Source of the DNA: Falsochrobactrum tianjinense
Lineage (GTDB): Bacteria; Pseudomonadota; Alphaproteobacteria; Rhizobiales; Rhizobiaceae
DNA length: 64,000 nt
Reading direction: 5' to 3'
Assembly: GCF_019100495.1 (NCBI RefSeq)
Contig: NZ_JAHRVA010000001.1
Span: 186,001 to 250,000, forward strand
The translations under genes and the position numbers were made by a program. Under the pieces are notes generated by a model that had not been told where the DNA came from, ran no database searches, and saw only the letters and a list, made by a program, of their open reading frames with translations. Positions within the stretch are counted from its first letter, which is position 1; each line of letters begins with the position of its first letter. Shown here piece by piece: positions 9,106-18,520 of the stretch.

Positions 9106-10638
9106 ATGGTGCCTATGAGCGCCCCGATTACAGTTTTGAAATTGTTCCTGCCCGATGAAGCTGCTACGCAGCGCTTCGGGGAGGATTTCTCCCTCGCCTT
9201 GCAAAAAGGTGATTTCGTCAGTCTGTCGGGGGACCTGGGAGCGGGAAAATCCTCGCTCGCTCGCGCCATCATCCGCACTATCGCCGACGATGACGGGCTG
9301 GAAGTGCCAAGCCCGACCTTCACGCTGGTGCAAAGCTACGAGGCATTGCGGCTTCCCATTGCCCATGCTGATCTCTATCGCATTTCGCATGGCGAGGAAC
9401 TGGACGAGCTTGGGCTTGCGGATTTCCTCGAAGAGGGTGCAGTGCTTGCCGAATGGCCGGAACGCGCCGAAGGCTTCCTGCCCGAAGCGGCATTTGCCGT
9501 AACACTGACCCATGAAGGGGCAGGGCGGCGTATCGTCGTCGAAGGCGGGCAGGCGGCGATTGCGCGTCTGCAACGCTCGCTCGCCATCCGCGCCTTTCTC
9601 GATGCAAATGGCCGCGCCAATGCCGCGCGCCGCTATCTGCAAGGCGATGCATCGCCACGCAAATATGAGACGATTACCAGCGCTTGCGGCATAGAAATTC
9701 TGATGAATGCGCCTGCCCTTCCCGATGATCCGCCGCTGCGCAACGGCAAATCCTATCGGCAGATCGCCCATATTGCGGAAAATATCCGCGCTTTCGTGGC
9801 CATTGGCAGGCTGCTGGAGAGTCATGGCTTTCGCGTGCCGCAAATGCGCGCCATGGATTTCGATGGCGGTCTTCTGGTGCTGGAAGATTTTGGCACGCAG
9901 GGCGTGCGCGCGCCCTCCGGCGAACCGCTGGTCGAGCGCTATGAGGCGGCTGCGCGTTTCCTCGCTCACCTGCATGGCGTCAACTGGCCTGACCGCGTGC
10001 CGCTTGAAGGCTACCCCGATCATGTCATTGCCCCTTTCGATCGCGAGGCCATGATGATGGAGGTCGATCTTGTCGGGCAATGGTATGCGCCGCGCATGAT
10101 GGGCCGCCAGTTGACCAAGGCTGAAAGCAAGTCTTACGCTGCGGCATGGGATCAGGTTTTTAACGCGATTGCCGATGCGGAGCAAAGCCTGCTGCTGCGC
10201 GATTATCATTCGCCCAACCTGTTCTGGTTTGCGCAGGCGCAGGGCAAGGACAAGATCGGCACCATCGATTTTCAGGATGCGATGATCGGCCCCGCCGCCT
10301 ATGACGTGGCGTCGCTGGCGCTCGACGCGCGGGTGCGAATATCGCCGCAGATCGAACAGGCCACGGTGAGCGCCTATTGCAATGAGCGTCGCAGGCTCGG
10401 CCACGTCTTCGATGAGGCCGAATTCCGCAAGGAATATGCCGTCATGGGTGCGCAGCGCAATGCCAAGCTGCTGGGGCTTTTCGTGCGCCTCGACGAGCGC
10501 GACGGCAAGCCGCATTATCTCAATCACCTGCCGCATATCCATGAATATCTGGAGCGCGTGCTGCAACATCCGGTGATGGAGCCGGTAACTTCGTGGTTCC
10601 GCAATCTTGGTCTGTTACAGAAAAGGGCAGGACGATGA
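9106..10638 (+). CDS. TsaE - AmgK fusion: tRNA t6A ATPase joined to a MurNAc/GlcNAc anomeric kinase
   Basis: Protein of 510 residues. Residues 1 to about 150 are TsaE, the ATPase that supports TsaBD in N6-threonylcarbamoyl-adenosine synthesis on ANN-decoding tRNAs, with Walker A GDLGAGKSS at 42-50. From about residue 165 it is an aminoglycoside-phosphotransferase-fold kinase with the catalytic loop LLRDYHSPNLFW and the metal motif IDFQDAMIGP. This kinase type (AmgK) phosphorylates C1 of MurNAc for cell-wall recycling. MurU, the next enzyme of that route, overlaps the stop codon. ATG 9115 is an alternative start. The gene follows divL by 5 bp. Confidence 0.9.
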   Translation: MVPMSAPITVLKLFLPDEAATQRFGEDFSLALQKGDFVSLSGDLGAGKSSLARAIIRTIADDDGLEVPSPTFTLVQSYEALRLPIAHADLYRISHGEELDELGLADFLEEGAVLAEWPERAEGFLPEAAFAVTLTHEGAGRRIVVEGGQAAIARLQRSLAIRAFLDANGRANAARRYLQGDASPRKYETITSACGIEILMNAPALPDDPPLRNGKSYRQIAHIAENIRAFVAIGRLLESHGFRVPQMRAMDFDGGLLVLEDFGTQGVRAPSGEPLVERYEAAARFLAHLHGVNWPDRVPLEGYPDHVIAPFDREAMMMEVDLVGQWYAPRMMGRQLTKAESKSYAAAWDQVFNAIADAEQSLLLRDYHSPNLFWFAQAQGKDKIGTIDFQDAMIGPAAYDVASLALDARVRISPQIEQATVSAYCNERRRLGHVFDEAEFRKEYAVMGAQRNAKLLGLFVRLDERDGKPHYLNHLPHIHEYLERVLQHPVMEPVTSWFRNLGLLQKRAGR

Positions 10639-11354
10639 AAATGCCTGATACGGCTATTATGCTTGCCGCCGGTCTTGGCAAACGCATGCGTCCGATCACC
10701 GAAACGATACCCAAGCCGCTGGTCGAGGTTGCAGGCAAGCCGCTGATCGACTGGGGACTGGATGCGCTTGCAGAGGCAGGCGTACAAAAGACGATCGTCA
10801 ATGTGCATTATTTAGCCGACAAACTAGTAGGGCATCTTGCTGGCCGCACCGCGCCGCAGATCGTCATTTCAGATGAGCGTGAGTGCCTGCTCGATTCGGC
10901 AGGCGGCATCGTCAAGGCGCTGCCGCAGCTTGGGCACGGCCCCTTCTTCGTCTTGAATGCCGACACGTTCTGGGTGGGCGACACCGTAAAGCCCAATCTG
11001 GCCGCGCTAGCCGAATTCTGGGACGGTGCCCGCATGGATATTCTGCTGATGACGGCAAAATTCTCGCAGGCCACCGGCTTTGACGGCAAGGGCGATTTCG
11101 TGACCGACACTGAAGCGCGCCTGCGCCGTGCGCGCGATGCTTCGGGTGAGCCATTGATCTATGCGGGTGTGGGCATTGTCCATCCGCGTATTTTCGCCGG
11201 TGCCGAGCCGGGCGTTTCATCGCTCAATCAATATTTTGACGCAGCCATTGCGGCAGGGCGTCTTTATACTATGCCCATGACCGGACATTGGCTGACGGTG
11301 GGCACGCCTGACGCGATCGGCGAGGCGGAGGCTGCCTTATCGGTTTTATCATGA
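10635..11354 (+). CDS. murU: N-acetylmuramate-1-phosphate uridylyltransferase, MurU type
   Basis: Nucleotidyltransferase of 239 residues with the sugar-nucleotide motif AAGLGKRMRP and the downstream PKPLVEVAGKPLIDW near the N-terminus. Family members form NDP-sugars; next to an AmgK-type kinase the likely substrates are MurNAc-1-P and UTP, giving UDP-MurNAc and bypassing de novo synthesis (and so fosfomycin-sensitive MurA). ATG 10635 overlaps the TGA of the preceding gene, implying coupled translation. A GTG at 10593 also opens the frame but lies well inside the upstream gene. Confidence 0.85.
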   Translation: MKMPDTAIMLAAGLGKRMRPITETIPKPLVEVAGKPLIDWGLDALAEAGVQKTIVNVHYLADKLVGHLAGRTAPQIVISDERECLLDSAGGIVKALPQLGHGPFFVLNADTFWVGDTVKPNLAALAEFWDGARMDILLMTAKFSQATGFDGKGDFVTDTEARLRRARDASGEPLIYAGVGIVHPRIFAGAEPGVSSLNQYFDAAIAAGRLYTMPMTGHWLTVGTPDAIGEAEAALSVLS

Positions 11355-11370
11355 GGGGAAGGGCGACAGC

Positions 11371-14300
11371 ATGAGACGGCAACGATTGTTCTCCATTCCG
11401 TCCGGCACGCCCTTTCTGCCTGCTTTCGCCAAAGGACTGCTGGAAGGCAGGCTGATTGAAGGTTTTCCCGGCGATCCGTCCGATCCGCTGGCGCTGGCCA
11501 GCGCGACCATCTATGTGCCGACGCGGCGCGCGGCGCGTGCATTGCGCTCGCTTCTTGTCGAAATGAATCCGGCCAAGAGCGCCATCCTGCCCACTATTCG
11601 ACCCTTGGGCGATGTGGACGAGGATGCAGCCTTCTTCAATGCGGGTGCGGCTGGTGTTTTCGATCTCAACCCACCCATCGGCAATGCCGAACGGCTTCTC
11701 CTCCTCGCGCGGCTGATCCGTCCCTGGCGTGAATCCCTGCCTGCGCATGTGCGCGCGCTTTTCGGCGTGGACGATGTGTCGGTTCCGGCCACCACCGCCG
11801 ATGCCATCTGGCTGGCGCGAGACCTTGCAGGTCTTATGGATCAGGTCGAGACCGACAATGCCAGATGGAGCGAACTGGGGAGCATTGCCCCCGAAGACCT
11901 TGCCGACTGGTGGCAGGTGACGCTGGGCTTTCTCGATATTGTGACGAAGCTCTGGCCGGATATTCTGGAAGAGCGCAAGCTTTCCAACCCCGCCGCGCAT
12001 CGCAACGAACTCATATTGGGCGAGGTGGCGCGGCTGCGCGATAATCCTCCGCAAGGTCCGGTAATTGCTGCCGGCTCCACCGGCTCGATACCGGCGACCG
12101 CCGAGCTGATTTCTGTTATCGCAAAACTGCCCAATGGGGCGGTGGTTTTGCCGGGACTGGATCGCGATCTCGACGAAGCGGCATGGCGGCTGCTGGGTGA
12201 GGCAGAGGACAGTCCTTCCACCTTTGGCCATCCGCAATATGGCCTGCATAAACTGCTTCAGGCGACCGGAACCTTGCGCGGTGATGTTGAGCACATCGAA
12301 AACATGCCGCATGAAAAGCGTGTGCTCGAGCGTATTGTGAGCGAAGCCTTGCGCCCGGCGGAAACCACCGACGCATGGAGCCTGCTCAGCCATGATCCTG
12401 ATATGCAGCCACAGGCTTTGCGAGTTGCTGCGCAAAAAATCGATCTGATCGAGACGGCAAACGAGCGCGAGGAAGCGCTGGCCGTGGCGCTCGCACTTCG
12501 CGACGCGATCAGTGCGGCGGGCAAGACGGCAGCGCTGGTCACGGCGGATCGCAATCTGGCGCGCCGTGTGGTGGGTGAGCTTGCGCGTTTCGGCATCGAC
12601 GCCGACGATTCCGGCGGACGGCATTTGCGCGATATTGAAACCGCGACGCTGATGCGTCTGGTTGTCGAAAACATATTCAATCCCGGCGACCCGGTCGCTC
12701 TGCTGGCGCTGGTCAAACATCCGATGCTGCGGCTTGGCGGCAAGCGTATCGAGCGGCGGCTGGCGGCAGAGGTGCTGGAACTGGTTGCTTTCCGGGGTGG
12801 TACGGGCCGCGCTTCGATCATTGACCTTCCTGCTTTCTTTGATCGTCGTCTGGAAGAAAGCGCCAGCCAGTCGTGGCGGCCAGCATGGCATTCGACCATC
12901 ACGCAGGAGATGATCGAGGCCGCGCGTGATCTTTGTGTCAGCCTGTCGGGGGCAGTCGCGCCGCTTGCACCCTTCGCAATTGTTGGCCGGCGAACGGAAA
13001 TCGGCGAGATCGCACGCGCGACCGTTGAAGCACTCGAAAATCTCGCGCGCGACGAAAATGGCAGCGTGACCGGCTTCTATTCCGGCGAGCATGGCGAAAA
13101 GATGGCTTCCTTCCTGCGCCAGCTTGTATCGAGCGAGGCGGGACTTGATTTCGAAGCAGCCGAATGGCCCGCCATTATCGAAGCCTTGATGTCGGGCGAG
13201 ACGGTCAAGCCGCATCCGGGCGGTCATCCGCGCGTCTTCATCTGGGGTGCGCTGGAAGCGCGTTTACAGACCATGGATACGGTGGTGATCGGCGGCCTCA
13301 ATGAAGGTAGCTGGCCTGCCAAGACGCGCAATGACCCCTTCATGTCACGCCCGATGAAGGCGATGATCGCGCTCGATCCGCCAGAGCGCCGCACGGGCCT
13401 TGCCGCGCATGATTTCCAGATGGCGCTTGGCATGGATCATGTTGTGCTCACCCGCTCGCAGCGCAGCGACAATGCGCCAACCGTTACCTCGCGCTGGTTG
13501 CAGCGGCTTGAGACCGTGCTGGGCGCGGATGTCACAGGCGACATGCGCGCGCGTGGAAACCGCTTCATTCACTGGGCGCGGGAGATCGACCGCGCGCCAG
13601 ACGTTCCCTTCGTCAAGCGCCCGCAGCCTGCGCCTCCGATCATAGCGCGGCCAAAGCATTTCTCGGTCACGGAAATCGAAACCCTGCGCCGCGATCCCTA
13701 TGCGATTTTTGCGAAAAAGATACTCAAGCTGCGCCCGCTGGAGCCGCTGATCCGCGATCCGGCAGCAGCCGAACGCGGCACGCTGTTTCACGATATTCTG
13801 GGCCATTTCACGCAAGCGGGCATTGATCCCCTGTCGCCGGAAGCCGCGCGGCAGCTTGCCGAGATTGGTGGCCAGTTCTTTGCGGAAATGGACCTGCCAA
13901 CGGAAATTGAAGCGGTCTGGTGGCCGCGTTTCACCGGCCTTATCCCGCAATTTCTCGAATGGGAGCGCGAGCGCGCCCATAATGTGCAGGCACGATTTGC
14001 CGAAATCGCCTCGGAAAAGCGCGAGGTCGAAAGCCTTGGCATCACTCTGTCGGGCCGCGCCGACCGTATCGACCTGATGGCCGATGGCACGGCGCAGGTG
14101 ATCGACTACAAGACCGGCTCCACCCCGTCGCCGCGCCAGGCACATGTGCTTTTGTCGCCGCAACTGGCGCTGGAAGCAGCGTTGCTCATACGCGGCGCTT
14201 TCAGGGAACTGGGTCCGGTCCGGGCGTCCGATCTGATTTATGTGCGCCTGCGCGCGGGCGGCGAAGTCAAGCCTGAATCGATTCTCAGGGTCGGCAGGCC

Positions 14301-14508
14301 GCCATCGGAGAAGACCGCGCCCGGCCTGGGCGAGGAGGCCTGGCTGCGCCTTGCACAATTGCTGACCGAATATCAGAAGCCGGATAAGGGTTATCTTTCA
14401 CGCGCGCTGCCATTTCGCGAAACCGACCTGACCGGTGATTACGATCATCTGGCGCGCGTGCTGGAGTGGTCCGCCGGCGGCGATGCTGGCGGGGAGGGCG
14501 GCGAATGA
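11371..14508 (+). CDS. addB: Double-strand-break repair protein AddB
   Basis: Protein of 1045 residues, partner of AddA in the AddAB helicase-nuclease that processes DNA ends for RecA loading. The N-terminal half is helicase-like but has no Walker A that I can see, as is usual in alphaproteobacterial AddB. The C-terminal nuclease domain is recognisable from GTLFHDILGHF, SGRADRIDLM and VIDYKTG (RecB-family PD-(D/E)XK). AGGGGAAGGGCG precedes ATG 11371. Its TGA overlaps the ATG of addA. Confidence 0.95.
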   Translation: MRRQRLFSIPSGTPFLPAFAKGLLEGRLIEGFPGDPSDPLALASATIYVPTRRAARALRSLLVEMNPAKSAILPTIRPLGDVDEDAAFFNAGAAGVFDLNPPIGNAERLLLLARLIRPWRESLPAHVRALFGVDDVSVPATTADAIWLARDLAGLMDQVETDNARWSELGSIAPEDLADWWQVTLGFLDIVTKLWPDILEERKLSNPAAHRNELILGEVARLRDNPPQGPVIAAGSTGSIPATAELISVIAKLPNGAVVLPGLDRDLDEAAWRLLGEAEDSPSTFGHPQYGLHKLLQATGTLRGDVEHIENMPHEKRVLERIVSEALRPAETTDAWSLLSHDPDMQPQALRVAAQKIDLIETANEREEALAVALALRDAISAAGKTAALVTADRNLARRVVGELARFGIDADDSGGRHLRDIETATLMRLVVENIFNPGDPVALLALVKHPMLRLGGKRIERRLAAEVLELVAFRGGTGRASIIDLPAFFDRRLEESASQSWRPAWHSTITQEMIEAARDLCVSLSGAVAPLAPFAIVGRRTEIGEIARATVEALENLARDENGSVTGFYSGEHGEKMASFLRQLVSSEAGLDFEAAEWPAIIEALMSGETVKPHPGGHPRVFIWGALEARLQTMDTVVIGGLNEGSWPAKTRNDPFMSRPMKAMIALDPPERRTGLAAHDFQMALGMDHVVLTRSQRSDNAPTVTSRWLQRLETVLGADVTGDMRARGNRFIHWAREIDRAPDVPFVKRPQPAPPIIARPKHFSVTEIETLRRDPYAIFAKKILKLRPLEPLIRDPAAAERGTLFHDILGHFTQAGIDPLSPEAARQLAEIGGQFFAEMDLPTEIEAVWWPRFTGLIPQFLEWERERAHNVQARFAEIASEKREVESLGITLSGRADRIDLMADGTAQVIDYKTGSTPSPRQAHVLLSPQLALEAALLIRGAFRELGPVRASDLIYVRLRAGGEVKPESILRVGRPPSEKTAPGLGEEAWLRLAQLLTEYQKPDKGYLSRALPFRETDLTGDYDHLARVLEWSAGGDAGGEGGE

Positions 14509-17500
14509 AAAAGCAGCGCGTCATACCGCCCGAAACCATCGCTGCGCAGGCAAGCGCCGCCAATCCGCTCGCTTCCGTCTGGGTGTCGGCCAATGCCGGT
14601 TCCGGCAAGACCCATGTGCTGACCGAGCGCGTCATCCGGCTGCTGCTCGAAGGCACGGATCCGTCAAAAATTCTCTGCCTGACCTATACCAAGGCTGCGG
14701 CGGCGGTGATGCAGAACCGTGTCTTTGCGCGTTTGTCCGAATGGGCGGTTCTGCCCGATGCCGATCTGGCGGAGCGGCTTTTCAAGCTGGAAACCCGTCG
14801 TCCCGGTGCGGCGCGGCTTGCGGCTGCGCGGCGCCTTTTCGCGCGCGCGCTGGAAACGCCGGGCGGGCTGAAAATCCAGACCATCCATGCTTTCTGCGAA
14901 GCGATCCTGCATCAGTTCCCGCTTGAGGCGAATATTGCCGGTCATTTCGACATGATGGATGATCTGATGCAGGCAGCACTCGTGGGCGAGGCGCGGCGCA
15001 CCCTTCTGGAAACGGCGCATGGCGGTGGCGACGCGCAACTCGCAGGCGCCTTTGCCGATGTCATGCAGGCGGCTGGCGAAATGGGCCTGCAATCACTGCT
15101 TGATGAGGCGGTCAACCGCCGCCACGGCTTGCAGCAATATATCGCGACACTTGGTGCCGCCGAACAGCGCAGCGAGGCGCTGCACCGCAATTTCGGCTTC
15201 AGGCCGGATGCGCGCGAGGCGGATATTCTCAATGATCTCTGGCCGGTGCCGGAGTTTTCCGAGGATGCGCTCGATCTGATCATGTCGATTCAGAAAGGAG
15301 CCGCGCGCGCGCAGGATTTTGCCTTACAGCTCAAGCAGTTCAACAGGATGAAAAGTGTGGCCGACAGGGAAGCGGTGCTGCGCGCTGCTTTTCTGAAGAC
15401 GACAGGCGACGCAAAATCGGGTTCTTATATCGGCTCGGCAGCGGTCAAAAAGCTGCTGCCGGATTTCGAGGAAGATTTCAACGCTGCTGCCGCGCGCATC
15501 GAATTGGGCCTCGACCGGATCAGGGAACTGCGTCTTGTCCGGCTAAATCTGGCGGCGCTCACGCTGATCGACAATCTGCTGCAACGCTATCACGATTTGA
15601 AACGCAAGCGCGGCCTGCTCGACTTTGAGGATCTGATTACCCGCACGGTGGCGCTGCTCGCGCGTGACGGGGCGGGGCAATGGGTGCAGTATAAGCTCGA
15701 CCGCGGCATCGACCATATTCTGGTCGATGAGGCACAGGATACCAGCCCTGACCAGTGGCAGGTCATCCGTATGCTCTCTGAGGAGTTTTTCTCCGGCCTG
15801 GGCCAGCGCGATGTGCAGCGCACGCTCTTTGCCGTGGGCGATGAAAAGCAGTCGATCTATTCATTTCAGGGTGCTGTGCCGGAAGATTTCGCGGCACAAG
15901 GCACCGCGGTCAGCCTGCGCGCCGAAGATGCCGATCTCAAATTCGAGCGCGTCAGCCTCAATTTCTCCTTCCGCTCGGCTCCCGATGTGTTGCAGGCGGT
16001 GGATGAGGTTTTTGCCCGTCCCGAGGCTCATCGCGGCGTGGGCGGGGCGACAGTGCATTCTCCTATTCGCGAAAACGAGCCGGGCGAGGTGGAAATCTGG
16101 GACATGCTGACGCCGGAGGCGGTTGAGGAGCCGGATGACTGGCGCGTGCCGGTCGATCATCTTCAGGCACCGGCGATCAAGCTCGCCGAACAGATCGCAG
16201 CCACGATCCGTTACTGGCTCGATCAGGGCGAAACCATTCCGGGGCAGAACCGCAAGCTGGCTCCGCGCGATATCATGGTGCTGGTGCGCAAGCGCGACCA
16301 GTTCATGCCAGCCCTTTCGCGCGCGCTCAAGGAGCTTCAGGTACCGGTAGCCGGTGCCGACCGGCTGAAGCTGACGAGCCATATCGCTATTCAGGATCTG
16401 ATGGCGCTGGGACGTTTCGTATTGCAGCCATCGGATGATCTTTCGCTGGCTTCGCTTCTCAAAAGCCCGCTTTTCGGCTGGGACGATGACCGGTTGTTCG
16501 AGCTTGCCCATCCAAGAGCTGCAGGTGAGACGCTGTTCGAGCGGCTTTATCGTGCTTCGCTAAAGGATGCGACGCTGATTGGGGTGCACAAGACCCTGAG
16601 CCGTTGGCGCAACATGGCCGACACCATGCCGGTATTCGAGTTCTATGCCCGCATATTGAGTGCGGATGGCGCGCGCCGAAAGCTTCTGGCGCGATTGGGG
16701 CCGGAAGCGGGCGATATTATTGACGAGTTCCAGAATTATGCATTGTCAGCCGAACGCGCCGGGTTGCCGGGCTTGCAGGCTTTTCTGGAAACGCTGGATG
16801 CGGCTTCGCCTGAAATCAAGCGCGAACTGGATCAGGGGCGCGATGAAGTGCGCATCATGACGGTTCACGCCGCCAAGGGGCTTGAGGGTGCAGTCGTGTT
16901 TCTGGTCGATCCGGGCAGCGCCGTCTGGACCGGAAGCCGCGCGCCAAAGCTGGTTCCTTTTGATTTTGCAAACGACGGCCCGCCGGTGAAAGGTTTTCTC
17001 TGGCAACTCAATTCGGGTTACCAGACAGGCTTTCTGGCGGCGCAGATCGAAGGGCTTAAAACCCGCGCTGAAGAAGAATATCGCCGCCTGCTCTATGTCG
17101 GCATGACGCGCGCCGAAGACCGGCTCATCATCTGCGGCTATCGCGGCTCGCGAGAAAGCGGCGAAACCTGGCACCGGCTGGTCGAGGATGCACTGACGAC
17201 GAAAGCGGAAACCTTTATCCATCCGGTTTCAGGTGCGGCTGCAAAACGTTATCGCAACACGCCGCGCGGCTTGACGAGGCCTCCTGAAAGCAAGCCGGAG
17301 GAAACCGCCGCACCGCCGCCTTTGCCCCCCGAATATCTGCACCCCATGCAGCCCGAACCCGGATTGCCGCGTCCGCTGGCTCCCTCAGGTGCTTCGGCGC
17401 TGATCGAGGCGGATGAAGAACCGCCGCTCGATATGGTTTCGCCGGTGCTGGGGGCGGGCGATGAAGCTCCCGGCTTCGCCCTGCGGCGCGGCACGGCGAT

Positions 17501-18014
17501 CCATATGCTGCTGCAACATCTGCCCGAAATGGCGCAGGCGCAGCGCGAGACACTGGCGCAGGATTATCTGGCGCGCATTGCCCCCGACTGGCAGCAAGCC
17601 GAGCGGCAGAAGGCGTGGACGAGTGTGCGCGCCGTGCTGGAGGATCCGGAATTCGCGCCGGTCTTTGCGCAGGGCTCGCGCGGGGAGGTGGCGATCATGG
17701 GCATGATCAATCTGGGTGGCCGCGATCATGCGGTGTCGGGCCAGATCGACCGCATCAGCGTCGATGAGCGCCGCGTGTTGATCGTCGATTACAAGACCAA
17801 CCGGCCTCCGCCGAAGACGATTGAGGCAGTGCCCTTTGCATATCGCGCGCAATTGGCGCTTTATCGCGAATTGCTCGCTCCGCTTTATCCGGGCCGCGCG
17901 GTGGAAGCAGCGCTACTGTTTACCGAAGGACCGTTTCTGATGCCGCTTTCAGACAAAGTACTAGATGAGGCCTTGGATGCATTGAAGGCCTCTCAAGGAA
18001 AGGTGAGCAACTAG
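14505..18014 (+). CDS. addA: Double-strand-break repair helicase AddA
   Basis: UvrD/Rep-type helicase-nuclease of 1169 residues. Visible motifs are Walker A VSANAGSGKTHVLTERV near the N-terminus, LDFEDLI, Walker B HILVDEAQDTSPDQW, motif VGDEKQSIYSFQGA, and in the C-terminal half VHAAKGLE and LLYVGMTRA. A C-terminal RecB-like nuclease domain carries SGQIDRIS and VDYKTNRPP. It acts with AddB in recombinational repair. ATG 14505 sits in ATGA with the addB stop, preceded by GGGGAGGGCGG. Confidence 0.96.
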   Translation: MKKQRVIPPETIAAQASAANPLASVWVSANAGSGKTHVLTERVIRLLLEGTDPSKILCLTYTKAAAAVMQNRVFARLSEWAVLPDADLAERLFKLETRRPGAARLAAARRLFARALETPGGLKIQTIHAFCEAILHQFPLEANIAGHFDMMDDLMQAALVGEARRTLLETAHGGGDAQLAGAFADVMQAAGEMGLQSLLDEAVNRRHGLQQYIATLGAAEQRSEALHRNFGFRPDAREADILNDLWPVPEFSEDALDLIMSIQKGAARAQDFALQLKQFNRMKSVADREAVLRAAFLKTTGDAKSGSYIGSAAVKKLLPDFEEDFNAAAARIELGLDRIRELRLVRLNLAALTLIDNLLQRYHDLKRKRGLLDFEDLITRTVALLARDGAGQWVQYKLDRGIDHILVDEAQDTSPDQWQVIRMLSEEFFSGLGQRDVQRTLFAVGDEKQSIYSFQGAVPEDFAAQGTAVSLRAEDADLKFERVSLNFSFRSAPDVLQAVDEVFARPEAHRGVGGATVHSPIRENEPGEVEIWDMLTPEAVEEPDDWRVPVDHLQAPAIKLAEQIAATIRYWLDQGETIPGQNRKLAPRDIMVLVRKRDQFMPALSRALKELQVPVAGADRLKLTSHIAIQDLMALGRFVLQPSDDLSLASLLKSPLFGWDDDRLFELAHPRAAGETLFERLYRASLKDATLIGVHKTLSRWRNMADTMPVFEFYARILSADGARRKLLARLGPEAGDIIDEFQNYALSAERAGLPGLQAFLETLDAASPEIKRELDQGRDEVRIMTVHAAKGLEGAVVFLVDPGSAVWTGSRAPKLVPFDFANDGPPVKGFLWQLNSGYQTGFLAAQIEGLKTRAEEEYRRLLYVGMTRAEDRLIICGYRGSRESGETWHRLVEDALTTKAETFIHPVSGAAAKRYRNTPRGLTRPPESKPEETAAPPPLPPEYLHPMQPEPGLPRPLAPSGASALIEADEEPPLDMVSPVLGAGDEAPGFALRRGTAIHMLLQHLPEMAQAQRETLAQDYLARIAPDWQQAERQKAWTSVRAVLEDPEFAPVFAQGSRGEVAIMGMINLGGRDHAVSGQIDRISVDERRVLIVDYKTNRPPPKTIEAVPFAYRAQLALYRELLAPLYPGRAVEAALLFTEGPFLMPLSDKVLDEALDALKASQGKVSN

Positions 18015-18143
18015 AACTTGACGGATGGCGGCGCACGCGCCACATGATATGGACAAGAAAAGCAGATTCTATATGAATCTGCAAAAGCATTTGTGAGTCC
18101 GCAAAGATATTTGCCGCTTTGGCGCGAAAAAGAGGATAGCCCC

Positions 18144-18467
18144 ATGACAACCGTAAAGGTCGATAACAGCAATTTTCAGTCGGACGTTCTTCAGTCGAGC
18201 GAGCCGGTTGTGGTGGATTTTTGGGCTGAATGGTGCGGTCCGTGCAAGATGATCGCCCCGGCGCTTGATGAGATTGCGGCTGAAATGGCCGGAAAGGTCA
18301 AGATTGCCAAGGTCAATATCGACGAGAATCCGGAACTCGCCGCCCAGTTCGGCGTGCGCTCGATCCCCACGCTTCTACTGTTCAAGGACGGTGAACTCGC
18401 CGCCAATATGGTGGGTGCCGCTCCAAAGAGCCGCCTTGCCGACTGGATCAAGGCTTCCGCTGCTTGA
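18144..18467 (+). CDS. trxA: Thioredoxin
   Basis: Protein of 107 residues, the normal size for TrxA, with the redox motif WCGPCK (Cys31, Cys34), the cis-proline in RSIPTLLLF and a conserved N-terminal strand. It is the cytoplasmic protein disulfide reductase serving ribonucleotide reductase and others. AGAGGATAG precedes ATG 18144. It lies 129 bp after addA and is convergent with folC, sharing a terminator with it. Confidence 0.97.
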   Translation: MTTVKVDNSNFQSDVLQSSEPVVVDFWAEWCGPCKMIAPALDEIAAEMAGKVKIAKVNIDENPELAAQFGVRSIPTLLLFKDGELAANMVGAAPKSRLADWIKASAA

Positions 18468-18490
18468 TAAGAGCGACTTATAGAAATGAA

Positions 18491-18520
18491 AAGCCCGGCC
18501 TTTGCGCCGGGTTTTATTTT
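18491..18520 (+). terminator. Terminator between trxA and folC
   Basis: CCCGGC (18494-18499) and GCCGGG (18506-18511) form a stem around CTTTGC, followed by TTTTATTTT. AAAAG on the left side gives some T tract on the other strand too, so it may serve both convergent genes. Confidence 0.85.

Noticed and set aside
8917-10569. A 550-codon minus-strand frame opposite tsaE-amgK
   Set aside because: Shadow of the real plus-strand gene, which has clear Walker A and kinase motifs.
11269-13227. A 652-codon minus-strand frame opposite addB
   Set aside because: Shadow of addB; low-complexity Arg/Gln-rich translation without domains.
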